This document shows, piece by piece, positions 45,801 to 53,144 of a stretch of 64,000 nucleotides of DNA (within the stretch, counting starts at the first letter, position 1; every line of letters starts with the position of its first letter). Source of the DNA: Peptoniphilaceae bacterium AM52-5BH (GTDB lineage Bacteria; Bacillota; Clostridia; Tissierellales; Peptoniphilaceae); contig JAQEDR010000011.1 in assembly GCA_027669155.1 (NCBI GenBank), positions 1 through 64,000 of the forward strand, given 5' to 3'. The notes under the pieces were generated by a model. The model was not told where the DNA came from. It did not search any database and saw nothing but the letters and a program-made list of their open reading frames with translations. The position numbers and the translations under genes are program-made.

Positions 45801-45996
45801 TAAGGGTACGAGCGATAACATGGTGGATTCCTGGTCTACCGTTTGCTGTTGGAGGTCCGTCATAGATTATATATTCTTCGGCATCCTCTCTTGTAGCGAA
45901 AGTCTCATCAAGTAGGTCTATTTCTTGCCAATACTTTTCGACTTCTCCTTCTCTTTTCCTAACATCTTTGCTGTCTAAAGATTTAAATTCTGACAT
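42883..45996 (-). CDS. ileS: Isoleucyl-tRNA synthetase (IleS2-like type)
   Basis: A 1037-residue class I synthetase charging tRNA-Ile, with editing domain. The HIGH-type motif is NGRPGIHHV (about 52-60) and the second is GQKMSKSKGN. CPRCGTGL, CWRCHTPL and CDECGH zinc-type Cys pairs are present. The motif form and length match the eukaryote-like IleS2 subgroup, known for low mupirocin sensitivity; resistance here is inference. The frame extends to a TTG at 45999, but ATG 45996 has AAAGGAG six bases away. Expression is controlled by an Ile T-box leader. Confidence 0.95.
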   Translation of the reverse strand: MSEFKSLDSKDVRKREGEVEKYWQEIDLLDETFATREDAEEYIIYDGPPTANGRPGIHHVIARTLKDMTSRYKNMQGYKVLKKAGWDTHGLPVEIEVEKTLGFHDKNDIEEYGIEKFNKLCKESVWKYSDQWREMSDRMAYLYNMDDPYVTMDNDYVETEWYLLDKAFKNGYIYEGAKVMPYCPRCGTGLASHEVAQGYQMDKTITLTVKFKKKGTDNEYFLAWTTTPWTLPSNVALSVHPELTYVKLYVAEEDSYYYCAKSLAEKLMGERDYEVVEEFPGKDMEYWKYEQLMPYVNVGDDKAFIVTLADYVSAEDGTGIVHSAPAFGEDDYQIGRKYGLAFVQPVDLEGCFTETPWKGEFIFDTNEKIWRHLQEEGKVFNKQTIEHNYPHCWRCHTPLVYYAKPSWYIEMSKFSDAMVENNKSVNWYPQTIGDKRFGNWLENVKDWAISRSRYWGTPLNIWKCDECGHTDTVGSRAELKERASEDISEDIELHRPYVDNVSIKCDKCGGTMHRVPDVIDVWFDSGAMPFAQLHYPFEHKDDFEEYFPADFICEGIDQTRGWFYSLMAISTITTGKAPYKNVLVNDLVVDKNGQKMSKSKGNTLDPFALFDKYGADAVRFYSLYVSPPWMQTKFDEKGLIEVKNNFFRTFENVYNFFGLYAETDKLSAEEIAGFTDLKLEKIDKWLYSKLNTLIKNYTEAMDAFDYNKVVHMISDFVVEDLSNWYIRRNRKRFWNSELTDSKKAVYKTTFDAILTISKLIAPITPFIAEEVYRSLTGEKTVHTSLLPKADETMIDTELEESMDLVRKIVNLGRASREKESIKVRQPLAKIIVDGAYKEKISDLTGLVKEELNIKDVDFEDDLSDFMDYFLKPDFRVVGRIFQSKVNDFAKFLASTDAKEFIEAVEEKPQEITLGDETYQVTKDYLDIRISAKEGFDVEMDGNVFVILDTEITEDLRDEGYAREFTSKVQNMRKDSGFEVTDRINIYYQADEELNKSLEKFKEEITKETLADKFERKDLASEEIELNDKKVKIELERL

Positions 45997-46015
45997 CAAT
46001 AACTCCTTTAATTTC

Positions 46016-46235
46016 TAAAAAATAAAACCGTCCTTAAAAAGGACGGTCCACCGTTTTAATAGACAATTTAACGCAATTGTAACGTAATAAACTACTAATT
46101 CATTTATTAGACTAGAAGATGATCTTCGCCCAAAACGCCTCTAGCAGCTTTCACCTAACCTGCCTCTCTTTTAGATTGATAGAGGGTTACTCTTCTTCTT
46201 AACGTCATATTTATATTATAATATAATACTAAGAC
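46016..46235 (-). promoter_or_regulatory. T-box leader of ileS (isoleucine)
   Basis: Minus strand, in order: AGAGAG and a stem with GCAG/CTGC plus the GTGAAA-type loop; the specifier loop with ATC (Ile) in CGAAGATCATCTTC; the T-box-like AACGGTGGACCG (46038-46051); and a terminator ACCGTCC/GGACGGT (46027-46047) with T-rich tail. Uncharged tRNA-Ile should stabilise the antiterminator. The T-box core reads GGTGGACC and not the usual GGTGGTACC. Confidence 0.85.
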
Positions 46236-46248
46236 TGTTTTTTGTCAA
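46220..46248 (-). promoter_or_regulatory. Promoter of the ileS leader
   Basis: Consensus TTGACA (46248-46243), 17-base spacer, TATATT (46225-46220), with TATAAT overlapping just downstream. Confidence 0.75.
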
Positions 46249-46258
46249 ATATAAACTT

Positions 46259-46744
46259 CTATATGTGTCTAACTATCTTAAACTTCTCTAGATTGTAGAC
46301 ATCGAACTCATCTATATTGGCCCTATCCTTGGCATCTTCATACATCTGATAATCACTTTCGTAGTCATTTCTGTAGACTATAACAGGGTTGTTGTTGTAA
46401 TTTAGTAAGAGGCCGTGATAGACTCCGAAGTCTTCGATTTTTGCAATTGGCTTAACCTTATTGATCTCAAGAACTTGGATATAAATATCGTCTAGGTCAT
46501 CTTTCTTGATAGCCAAGGCATTGTTGAAAATACCAAGATTGACTGTCTCATTGATTATATCTAGGGCTATATTTTTCCTGGTGGGATATATTGAGCCTGC
46601 CCTTTCTCTCTTATCTCCCATTTTTATTTCTATGATTACACCGTTGTGGTTATCTTCGAATTCCTCATCGTATTTATCGAGATATTTTCCTGTATCAAGA
46701 TAATGATTCAAGGAATCGAAAGCGAGTTTTACATATTTGTCCAT
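46259..46744 (-). CDS. AMMECR1-like protein, divergent
   Basis: A 161-residue soluble protein. GVIIEIKMGDKRERAGSIYP (about 35-54), followed by a helix, the NETVNLGIFNNALAI part and IYIQVLEINKVKPI, resembles the AMMECR1 domain layout. The conserved LRGCIG motif of AMMECR1 reads ERAGSI, missing the Cys, so the match is weak. Function unknown. Its start is four bases after the glutathione peroxidase stop, so the two are one operon, hinting at a stress role. The stop is close to the ileS promoter. Confidence 0.55.
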   Translation of the reverse strand: MDKYVKLAFDSLNHYLDTGKYLDKYDEEFEDNHNGVIIEIKMGDKRERAGSIYPTRKNIALDIINETVNLGIFNNALAIKKDDLDDIYIQVLEINKVKPIAKIEDFGVYHGLLLNYNNNPVIVYRNDYESDYQMYEDAKDRANIDEFDVYNLEKFKIVRHI

Positions 46745-46748
46745 TTTC

Positions 46749-47225
46749 CTATCCTAACAATTTCTCTATATCTTTTTCCATATTCTCTGGCTTCTTGTTT
46801 GATCCGAAGCGAGCTACTACATTTCCCTCTCTATCTATCAAAAACTTGGTGAAATTCCACTTGATGGCCTTTCCTAGTCCTGCCTTTTCTTCCTTAAGGA
46901 AGGTATAAAGTGGGTCTTCATTTTTGCCATTGACGTCGATTTTCTTGAACCTATCAAAGCTTGTCCCAAAGTTTAGGGCACAGAAAGAATCTATCTCCTC
47001 ATCAGATTCTGGTGCTTGATTTCCAAATTGATTGCAAGGAAAGTCCAAAATCTCAAAGCCCTGATCCTTATATTTCTCATACAAGGCTTCAAGGGCGTCG
47101 TATTGTTTGGTAAAGCCACAGTGGGTAGCTGTATTTACTATAAGAAGGACCTTTCCCTCATATTTACTAAGGGAGATTTCCTTATCATCTTTATCTAAAA
47201 CTGTAAAGTCATATACACTAGTCAT
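46749..47225 (-). CDS. gpx: Glutathione peroxidase-family thiol peroxidase
   Basis: A 158-residue peroxidase with Cys36 in NTATHCGFTKQ as peroxidatic residue, FPCNQFGNQ (resolving Cys and the Gln of the active site) and KWNFTKF with the Trp/Asn. Cysteine, not selenocysteine, type; such enzymes generally use thioredoxin to reduce peroxides. Start moved from 47246 to ATG 47225, preceded by AAAGGAG. Useful to an anaerobe meeting oxygen. Confidence 0.9.
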   Translation of the reverse strand: MTSVYDFTVLDKDDKEISLSKYEGKVLLIVNTATHCGFTKQYDALEALYEKYKDQGFEILDFPCNQFGNQAPESDEEIDSFCALNFGTSFDRFKKIDVNGKNEDPLYTFLKEEKAGLGKAIKWNFTKFLIDREGNVVARFGSNKKPENMEKDIEKLLG

Positions 47226-47279
47226 ATCATTCTCCTTTATATCCATTATACAATAAGCTTCTTAGTTGTCAGTTAATCT

Positions 47280-47324
47280 ATTAAAAAACCCCTCCATCCG
47301 TGTTCCGGATTTTGGGGTTCAGGC
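47280..47324 (-). terminator. Terminator of the met transporter operon
   Basis: Stem AACCCC with ATCCG inside and the complement (47287-47319), then TTTTTT on the minus strand. Confidence 0.75.
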
Positions 47325-47525
47325 CATAATAGGCTTTTTCTCTAGAAAGAGTACTTTTTCTTTGAGGTTACCATCTTCGCTACTGCGGGTCAAATTGGAT
47401 ATGACCGAATTTTACTCCGCTGCGAATTTTCCATTTAGGAAAATTCTTGCTCATATGTATCTTACTTGTTTTTCAAACAAGCAAGACTACGCTATTTTTT
47501 CAAAATAGCGGCGCATCAGCGGCGC
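47325..47525. repeat. Hairpin-rich intergenic segment after metQ
   Basis: A 200-base non-coding stretch with several tight inverted repeats: GAATTTTCC/GGAAAATTC (about 47426-47446), TTGTTT/AAACAA (about 47469-47483) and CGCTATTTT/AAAATAGCG (about 47491-47511), followed by a GCGCATCAGCGGCGC stretch that abuts the metQ stop. Its style recalls the elements at 1-722 and 9657-10375 but the sequence is different. Confidence 0.55.
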
Positions 47526-48389
47526 TTACCAAGCAGGTATCCATGCTCCTTCTGTTATTTCTTCCATGTCTTTTTTGGTTTCTTCTGTTTGGTAGTATTT
47601 TACGAATTCTTTGTAGTCTTCGTTGTTTTCGTCTTCTTTTCTTGCTGCTATTAGGTTGATGTATTGTTTTACTGATTCTGTTTTTGGGTCTTCTTTGAAT
47701 ATTGCTGTTTCTTTGTCTAGTCCTGCGTCTAGGGCGAAGGTGTCGTTTACTGCTGCTAGGTCGCAGTCGTCTAGACTTCTTGTTGTTTGAGATGCATCCA
47801 TTTCTATTAGTTCTAGGTTTTTAGGGTTGTCTGTTACTTTGTCTAATCCTATTAGGTCGCCTGCTTCACCTTCAACTTTGATTAGGCCTGCTTCTTGAAG
47901 TAGGAAGAGGGCTCTTGCTCCGTTTGTTGGGTCGTTTGGAATGGCAATTTTGGCTCCGTCTTCTAGCTCGTCAATTGATTTGAGCTTGTTTGAGTATAGG
48001 GCCATTGGGGCAAGCATTGTATCTCCGATTGATACTAGGTCTGATCCCTTTGATTCGTTAAATTCGTTTAGGAATTTGTAGTGTTGGTAGGCGTTTAGGT
48101 CGATATCTCCAGCAAGAAGGGCTTCATTTGGCTGGCTGTAGTCTGAGAATATTACAAGCTCAGCCTTCTTGCCGGTTCCTTCTTCGTATCTTTTGATTAC
48201 TTCATTTAGGACGTCGTTGTATTCACCAACTACACCAATTTTGATTGTGCCGTCTCCTTTTTCTGAAGTTTCTTCTGTTTTTACTTCTTCTTTGCTGTCC
48301 GCTGGTTTTGCTTCCTTGTTTGCTCCGCATGCGCTAAATCCTAGGACTAGAGCAAGTGCTAGGGCGATTTTTGTAAATTTTTTCATCAT
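47526..48389 (-). CDS. metQ: Methionine-binding lipoprotein, second copy
   Basis: A 287-residue NlpA/MetQ lipoprotein. Lipobox FSAC (Cys20), an Asp/Glu/Lys linker, then the binding domain: IKIGVVGEYNDVLNEVI, DYSQPNEALLAGDIDLNAYQH, and PNDPTNGARALFLLQEAGLI, a motif of D-/L-methionine binding proteins. Captures methionine for MetN/MetI. Last gene of the operon, with a tandem paralog upstream that differs markedly, so the two may bind different forms of methionine or related compounds. Confidence 0.9.
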   Translation of the reverse strand: MMKKFTKIALALALVLGFSACGANKEAKPADSKEEVKTEETSEKGDGTIKIGVVGEYNDVLNEVIKRYEEGTGKKAELVIFSDYSQPNEALLAGDIDLNAYQHYKFLNEFNESKGSDLVSIGDTMLAPMALYSNKLKSIDELEDGAKIAIPNDPTNGARALFLLQEAGLIKVEGEAGDLIGLDKVTDNPKNLELIEMDASQTTRSLDDCDLAAVNDTFALDAGLDKETAIFKEDPKTESVKQYINLIAARKEDENNEDYKEFVKYYQTEETKKDMEEITEGAWIPAW

Positions 48390-48440
48390 ATTCCTCCTAT
48401 AATTTACATTTATATTATTAAAGATTTAAATCTTAATAAC

Positions 48441-49268
48441 CTATCTTAGTTTAAATATTGGGATTACTGCTCCCTTGTATTCGTCTTCTATGACTTTTTT
48501 TGTTTCATCTGTTAGATAATAGTTTTCTATGAAGTTTTTGATATCTTCATTATCCTTATTATTTTCTTTTACTGCTATTACATTTATGAAGTTCTTCGCT
48601 CTTTCGTTTTCTGGATCTTCAAGAAAGATTGAATCTTCTGTTGGTGAAAGTCCTGATTCCATAGCCATGTCAGAGTTGATAAGAGCTGCATCCACATCTT
48701 CTAGGGCTCTTGATACTTGGTCTGCTGGAAGCTCTACGAACTCGATGTTTTTAGGATTTTCTTCTATATCATCTAGGGTTATAAAGTCTCCGCTTCCTTC
48801 CTTAATCTTATTCACACCTGCAGATTCCAAGATGTATAGGGCCCTGGAATTGTTTGATACCTCCACAGGTATGGCGACCTTTCCTCCTTCAGGAATTTCT
48901 CCTATATCTTTAATCTTTTGTGAGTAAACTCCCATTGGAGATATTATTGTATCTGCAAGATAAGTAAAGTCTGCATTTTGGTTTTTGTTATAGTCTTCTA
49001 TAAATATATAGGTCGCAAAGGACGATAGGTCGATGTCACCGTCTTTTAGGGCATCATTTGGTTGGTTGTAGTCGTTAAATCTTACAAGCTCAATCTTTTT
49101 GCCAGTATCCTTCTCGTATCTTTTGATGGCGTCTTCGTATTCGACATTTCTCTCGCCTACTACACCAAGCTTAAGAGTCTCTTTGCTTTCGTTTTTCTCT
49201 GCCCCACCACAGCTTGTAATTAAAACTGCGAGGGCCAGAGCCGATATAATTCCAAATATTTTTTTCAT
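48441..49268 (-). CDS. metQ: Methionine-binding lipoprotein, first copy
   Basis: A 275-residue MetQ-family lipoprotein with lipobox ITSC (Cys20) and a binding domain with LKLGVVGERNVEYEDAI, DYNQPNDALKDGDIDLSSFA and PVEVSNNSRALYILESAGV. The last replaces the usual N-D-P-T-N-G region of its paralog by VEVSNNS, a change at the ligand site. Follows metI by eight bases. Confidence 0.9.
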   Translation of the reverse strand: MKKIFGIISALALAVLITSCGGAEKNESKETLKLGVVGERNVEYEDAIKRYEKDTGKKIELVRFNDYNQPNDALKDGDIDLSSFATYIFIEDYNKNQNADFTYLADTIISPMGVYSQKIKDIGEIPEGGKVAIPVEVSNNSRALYILESAGVNKIKEGSGDFITLDDIEENPKNIEFVELPADQVSRALEDVDAALINSDMAMESGLSPTEDSIFLEDPENERAKNFINVIAVKENNKDNEDIKNFIENYYLTDETKKVIEDEYKGAVIPIFKLR

Positions 49269-49276
49269 ACTTCCTC

Positions 49277-49942
49277 CTAGTGGCTAGTCTTTCTGATGAG
49301 TATGTTTGATACTCCTTGGATTATAAATACTATGATTAAGATTATTACTACTGATATTAGGACTACGTCGTCCTTGTACCTTTGGTAGCCTACCGCTATG
49401 GCAAGGTCTCCGATTCCGCCTCCACCGATTAGGCCTGCCATTGCTGTAAGACCTAGTAGGGAGATTAGGGTAATTGATGAGGCTCTGATTAGGGAAGGAA
49501 GTCCTTCTCTAAGATAAACTGACCAGATTATCTCAACCGGTCCCTTACCCATCGCTTCTGCTGCTTCTATAACTCCAGGGTCTACTTCTGCTAGGGCCTG
49601 TTCAACTTGTTTTGCAAAAAATGGCACTGTTGAAAATATTAGGGGAACAATCGCTGCTGTAGGACCTATCCTGGTGTTAACTATAAGCTTGGTTATAGGT
49701 GCGATTAGGGCAAGCAAGATTACAAAGGGGATTGCCCTAAAGGTGTTGGTTATCTTATCAAGCACTGAGTAAAGCTTTCTGTTTTCTAATATTCTTCCCC
49801 TGTCTGTCACTACGAGGATTACTCCAAGTATTAGGCCAAAGATTCCTGCAAATATAGCAGAAACGACAAGCATGTGTAGGGTTGCCCAAGTTTCTTTTAC
49901 AATCCTATCTGATATGGATAGGGCATAATCAAAGTATCCCAT
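49277..49942 (-). CDS. metI: Methionine ABC transporter permease
   Basis: A 221-residue permease with five helices and the EAA loop EAAEAMGKGPVEIIWSVYLRE (key: EAAEAMG...L). Standard length. Overlaps the metN stop by 14 bases. Forms a dimer with MetN. Confidence 0.92.
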   Translation of the reverse strand: MGYFDYALSISDRIVKETWATLHMLVVSAIFAGIFGLILGVILVVTDRGRILENRKLYSVLDKITNTFRAIPFVILLALIAPITKLIVNTRIGPTAAIVPLIFSTVPFFAKQVEQALAEVDPGVIEAAEAMGKGPVEIIWSVYLREGLPSLIRASSITLISLLGLTAMAGLIGGGGIGDLAIAVGYQRYKDDVVLISVVIILIIVFIIQGVSNILIRKTSH

Positions 49943-50957
49943 CTCTACCTCCTAAAATTCTAATTCTTACATCTCTTTCTTCTAGATAACTAAGGACTTC
50001 GTCAAGGCTTCCATTTGATCCCTTAAATGTTACTATGAGGTTACCCACTGGTGTTTGGCTGATGAACTCTATATTTGCTGCAAGTATATTGGTCTTTATT
50101 CCAAACTTATCGTAGATTTCATTAATGAGTGGCTCGGTTGTGCTTGCTCCCTTGTAGTTAAGTTGGACTAGGATTTCATCTTCCTTTAAGATTCCTATAT
50201 TTTCCTTAACTTCTTCGATTGTAGCTTCGACATTAGTTGAAGTTTCTACAAACTCTCGGGTAAGTTCTTCTTTTGGGTCGGAGAATATGTCCAAGGTATT
50301 TCCCTCTTCGATAACCCTTCCATTTTGCATTACAGCACATTTATTGCAAAGGTCTTTTACAACTTCCATCTGGTGGGTGATGATTACAATCGTAAGCTTA
50401 AGCTTCTCATTAAGCTCCTTAAGGAGAGCTAGGATTTGCTTGGTAGTTTTTGGATCTAAGGCACTAGTCGCCTCATCACAGAGAAGAATCTCAGGATCTG
50501 AGGCAAGGGCACGGGCTATAGCGCATCTTTGCTTTTGCCCACCAGAAAGCTCTCTTGGATAGGAGTCAGCCTTATCACCGATTCCCACAAGCTCTAAAAG
50601 CTCTTTAGCCTTCTTGATTTTTTCTTCTTTTGGTATTTTATCTCTTTTGATCGGAAAAATTACATTATCCAAAACTGTAATATTATTCAAAAGATTGAAG
50701 TGTTGGAAGATCATGCCGATCTTTTTTCTCCTATTTCTCAATTCCTTATTAGATAAGTCGAGGAGACTTTCTCCCTTAACTATAACTTCTCCTTCAGTTG
50801 GTCTTTGGAGGAGGTTGATAGTCCTTACTAGAGTCGACTTACCTGCTCCAGAAAAGCCCACAATCCCGTAGGCATCTTGTTTTTCAATTTTGATACTTAC
50901 ATCATCGACTGCCTTGAAGCCATCAAAGTCGACTGTAATATTCTTTAGCTCAATCAT
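49929..50957 (-). CDS. metN: Methionine ABC transporter ATPase
   Basis: A 342-residue ATPase: Walker A GFSGAGKST (about 38-46), LSGGQKQR, LLCDEATSALD, ITHQ, and a C-terminal NIL domain (about 265-342) that senses methionine in the family. The longest frame starts at 51035 inside the T-box, but ATG 50957 with GGAAGG before it gives MIELKNITVDF and normal length. First gene after a Met T-box. Confidence 0.93.
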   Translation of the reverse strand: MIELKNITVDFDGFKAVDDVSIKIEKQDAYGIVGFSGAGKSTLVRTINLLQRPTEGEVIVKGESLLDLSNKELRNRRKKIGMIFQHFNLLNNITVLDNVIFPIKRDKIPKEEKIKKAKELLELVGIGDKADSYPRELSGGQKQRCAIARALASDPEILLCDEATSALDPKTTKQILALLKELNEKLKLTIVIITHQMEVVKDLCNKCAVMQNGRVIEEGNTLDIFSDPKEELTREFVETSTNVEATIEEVKENIGILKEDEILVQLNYKGASTTEPLINEIYDKFGIKTNILAANIEFISQTPVGNLIVTFKGSNGSLDEVLSYLEERDVRIRILGGRDGIL

Positions 50958-50979
50958 ATTTACCTTCCTAAACTTGTAA

Positions 50980-51235
50980 TAAAAAAAGTCCCCAGCTTCC
51001 CGAAGGAAACTAAGGACGAAAATTCGCGTTACCACCTTAATTCATATACGTTCACACGCATAGGCACTCATCAAGTACAGACATACTCTACTTCTGTAAC
51101 GGGAAGACCCGTATAGCTCTAATATCGAACTATCCCATCAAAGGCCATCTTCATCTAAATCAACATCCACCCCTTTCACCAAACGGGGCTCTCTGTAGAA
51201 TATCTTTCTAGACTACTCTTCTTTTCAAATGGTGT
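50980..51235 (-). promoter_or_regulatory. T-box leader of metNIQQ (methionine)
   Basis: Minus strand: AGAGAG stem I start with GTTTGGTGAAA apical loop region, specifier ATG (51148-51146) in GAAGATGGCC, canonical T-box AAGGTGGTAACGCG (51038-51025) and terminator GTCC/GGAC with TTCG loop (50988-51017) and seven Ts. Predicts induction of methionine uptake when tRNA-Met is uncharged. Confidence 0.9.
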
Positions 51236-51261
51236 CAAGACTTTATTTATTTGATAATCCT

Positions 51262-51289
51262 ATAATACCATGTATTTTTCCGTTGTCAA
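51262..51289 (-). promoter_or_regulatory. Promoter of the metNIQQ leader
   Basis: TTGACA (51289-51284), 16-base spacer, TATTAT (51267-51262). Confidence 0.7.
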
Positions 51290-51361
51290 ATAAATTAAAA
51301 TATTTTGTATAAGTATTAATATTTTTCCCTAAGTTTAGCCCTAAAGCATCAAATAGGTCTC

Positions 51362-51389
51362 TTGAAATAGTGATACATCCTTGTATAAT
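51362..51389 (+). promoter_or_regulatory. Promoter of the antisense antitoxin RNA
   Basis: TTGAAA (51362-51367), 16-base spacer and perfect TATAAT (51384-51389) on the plus strand, with no open frame downstream; transcription would start near 51396. Confidence 0.7.
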
Positions 51390-51395
51390 AACAAT

Positions 51396-51462
51396 GAACA
51401 AGGGAATATAAGTTCAACTTAAACACAAAAAAGCAGGAGCTACCACTCCTGCTTTTTATTTT
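51396..51462 (+). ncRNA. Predicted antisense RNA antitoxin
   Basis: About 65 bases from the promoter at 51362-51389 to the bidirectional terminator. It contains AAGGGAATA (51400-51408) and CAACTTAAACAC (51415-51426), which recur on the same strand at 51544-51552 and 51562-51573, that is, antisense to the toxin start region. The RNA can therefore pair with the toxin mRNA at its start codon and early codons, as RNAII does in the par locus of pAD1. Predicted only. Confidence 0.65.
51427..51462. terminator. Bidirectional terminator shared by toxin and antitoxin RNAs
   Basis: Stem AAGCAGGAG/CTCCTGCTT with six-base loop; Ts on the plus side and As (Ts on minus) on the other side. Confidence 0.85.
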
Positions 51463-51465
51463 GGG

Positions 51466-51564
51466 CTAATTATCATCTTCTCTTCTACTATCTAGCCGCT
51501 TACAGATATAGTAGCTTACTATATCTGCCGTAATAGTTAAGATAAGGGAATACAACTTTTCCAA
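51466..51564 (-). CDS. Fst-like type I toxin peptide
   Basis: A 32-residue peptide starting at TTG 51564 with AGGAGG eight bases before it. It begins MEKLYSLILT, has one hydrophobic helix (about 4-20) and a charged tail CKRLDSRREDDN, the same plan as Fst of plasmid pAD1 (hydrophobic helix then a charged Asp/Arg tail). It would insert in the inner membrane face and stop growth or division if made freely. A hairpin at 51576-51596 hides part of its ribosome binding site. It ends four bases before the shared terminator. An antitoxin RNA is predicted on the other strand. Confidence 0.7.
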   Translation of the reverse strand: MEKLYSLILTITADIVSYYICKRLDSRREDDN

Positions 51565-51575
51565 CTTAAACACCT

Positions 51576-51596
51576 CCTAACTGTTACCAGTATAGG
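51576..51596 (-). promoter_or_regulatory. 5' hairpin masking the toxin ribosome binding site
   Basis: Minus-strand stem CCTA-ACTG/CAGT-TAGG with loop GTAA; its 3' arm includes the first AGG of AGGAGG. The same device represses translation in fst mRNA. Confidence 0.6.
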
Positions 51597-51611
51597 GATG
51601 ATAACAATCTA

Positions 51612-51620
51612 ATTATAGCA
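51612..51620 (-). promoter_or_regulatory. Extended -10 promoter of the toxin mRNA
   Basis: TGC then perfect TATAAT (51617-51612) on the minus strand, about 48 bases before the TTG start; weak -35. Confidence 0.55.
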
Positions 51621-51640
51621 GATTTTTATAATTTTTAGGG

Positions 51641-51671
51641 AAAATTTATCCTTAAAAGATAGATAAATTTT
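51641..51671. promoter_or_regulatory. Inverted repeat in front of hydG
   Basis: AAAATTTATC and GATAAATTTT separated by 11 bases, just upstream of a probable hydG -10 (TATAAT near 51695). Could be an operator or a weak terminator. Confidence 0.35.
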
Positions 51672-51724
51672 CATTTTAGGCCGATAAGTATTATAATATA
51701 AATGAATTTATAAAGGGAGGTAAT

Positions 51725-53143
51725 ATGGTAGTATATAATCCAAAATCTAGCAAGGCTAGTGAATTTATTAACCATGAAGAAATTTTAGAGACTCTCGATT
51801 ATGGTAGAGAAAATGCCCATAATAGAGAGCTTATCATAGATATTTTAAATAAGGCAAAAAAGGCTAAGGGATTAAGCCACAGGGAAGCCTTCGTTCTTTT
51901 ATCTTGTAAGGAAGATGACCTAAACGAAGAGATCTTTAACCTTGCCAAAGAGCTTAAGCACAAGTTCTATGCGAATAGAATAGTGCTTTTCGCACCTTTG
52001 TATTTGTCTAACTATTGTGTAAATGGTTGCTCTTATTGCCCTTACCACGGACAAAACAGGACTATTCCAAGAAGAAAGCTCAGCCAAGAAGAGATTCGTG
52101 AGCAGGTTATAGCCCTCCAAGACCTAGGACACAAGAGGCTTGCCCTAGAAGCTGGAGAAGACCCAGTAAACAATCCTCTAGAATACATACTAGAGTCAAT
52201 CAATACAATCTATAATATCAAACATAAAAACGGAGCTATAAGAAGGGTCAATGTAAATATCGCAGCTACTACTGTTGAAAATTACAGGAAACTTCACGAG
52301 GCAGAAATCGGAACCTATATTCTATTCCAAGAAACTTACAACAAGGAAAAATACGAGTCTCTCCACAAGTTTGGTCCAAAATCTAACTACGAATACCATA
52401 CCGAAGCTATGGATAGGGCCTTCCAAGGTGGAATCGACGATCTAGGACTTGGAGTATTGTATGGACTCGATTCTTATGAATATGAATTTGTTGGCCAATT
52501 GATGCACGCAGAGCACCTTGAGGCGAGATTTAACGTTGGCCCTCACACAATCTCTGTTCCTAGAATCCAACCTGCTGATGATATAGATCCAAATGACTTC
52601 GATAATTCCCTATCAGATGAAATGTTTGAGAAAATCGTAGCCTGCATCAGAGTTGCAGCACCATATACTGGTATGATCGTATCTACTAGGGAAAGCGAAA
52701 AGGTTCGTGCTAAGCTCTTAGATCTTGGTATTTCCCAAATCTCTGGAGGTTCTAAGACTTCTGTCGGAGGATATACAGAAAATGAAACAAAGGGAAGCGA
52801 TCAATTCGAACTATCTGATAACAGGACCCTAGATGAAATAATAGACTGGCTAATCTCAAAAGACCACGTTCCAAGCTTCTGTACAGCTTGCTACAGGATG
52901 GGTAGAACTGGCGAGACCTTTATGGGCATGGTCAAAAAACACGGAATCGGTAATATTTGCCATCCAAACGCCCTCACAACTCTCGAAGAATATGTAGTAG
53001 ATTATGCAAGTGATAAGACAGCCAAGGATGCCGAAGCCCTTATCCAAAGAGAGCTCGCCAACATTCCAAATCCAGAAGTCCGTGAATCAACTAGAGAAAA
53101 TCTAGAAAAAATCAAACAAGGACAAAGAGACCTTTATATCTAA
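51725..53143 (+). CDS. hydG: [FeFe]-hydrogenase maturase HydG
   Basis: A 472-residue radical SAM enzyme, full length. CVNGCSYC (C98, C102, C105) binds the SAM cluster; LEAGEDPVNNPLEYILES and FQETYNKEKYESLH are HydG signatures; the C-terminal CTACYRMGRTGETFM with a later CHPNALTT carries the auxiliary cluster. It lyses tyrosine to give CO and cyanide ligands of the H-cluster. GGGAGG before the ATG. hydF follows at once. No hydrogenase structural gene is in the window. Confidence 0.96.
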   Translation: MVVYNPKSSKASEFINHEEILETLDYGRENAHNRELIIDILNKAKKAKGLSHREAFVLLSCKEDDLNEEIFNLAKELKHKFYANRIVLFAPLYLSNYCVNGCSYCPYHGQNRTIPRRKLSQEEIREQVIALQDLGHKRLALEAGEDPVNNPLEYILESINTIYNIKHKNGAIRRVNVNIAATTVENYRKLHEAEIGTYILFQETYNKEKYESLHKFGPKSNYEYHTEAMDRAFQGGIDDLGLGVLYGLDSYEYEFVGQLMHAEHLEARFNVGPHTISVPRIQPADDIDPNDFDNSLSDEMFEKIVACIRVAAPYTGMIVSTRESEKVRAKLLDLGISQISGGSKTSVGGYTENETKGSDQFELSDNRTLDEIIDWLISKDHVPSFCTACYRMGRTGETFMGMVKKHGIGNICHPNALTTLEEYVVDYASDKTAKDAEALIQRELANIPNPEVRESTRENLEKIKQGQRDLYI

Positions 53144-53144
53144 T

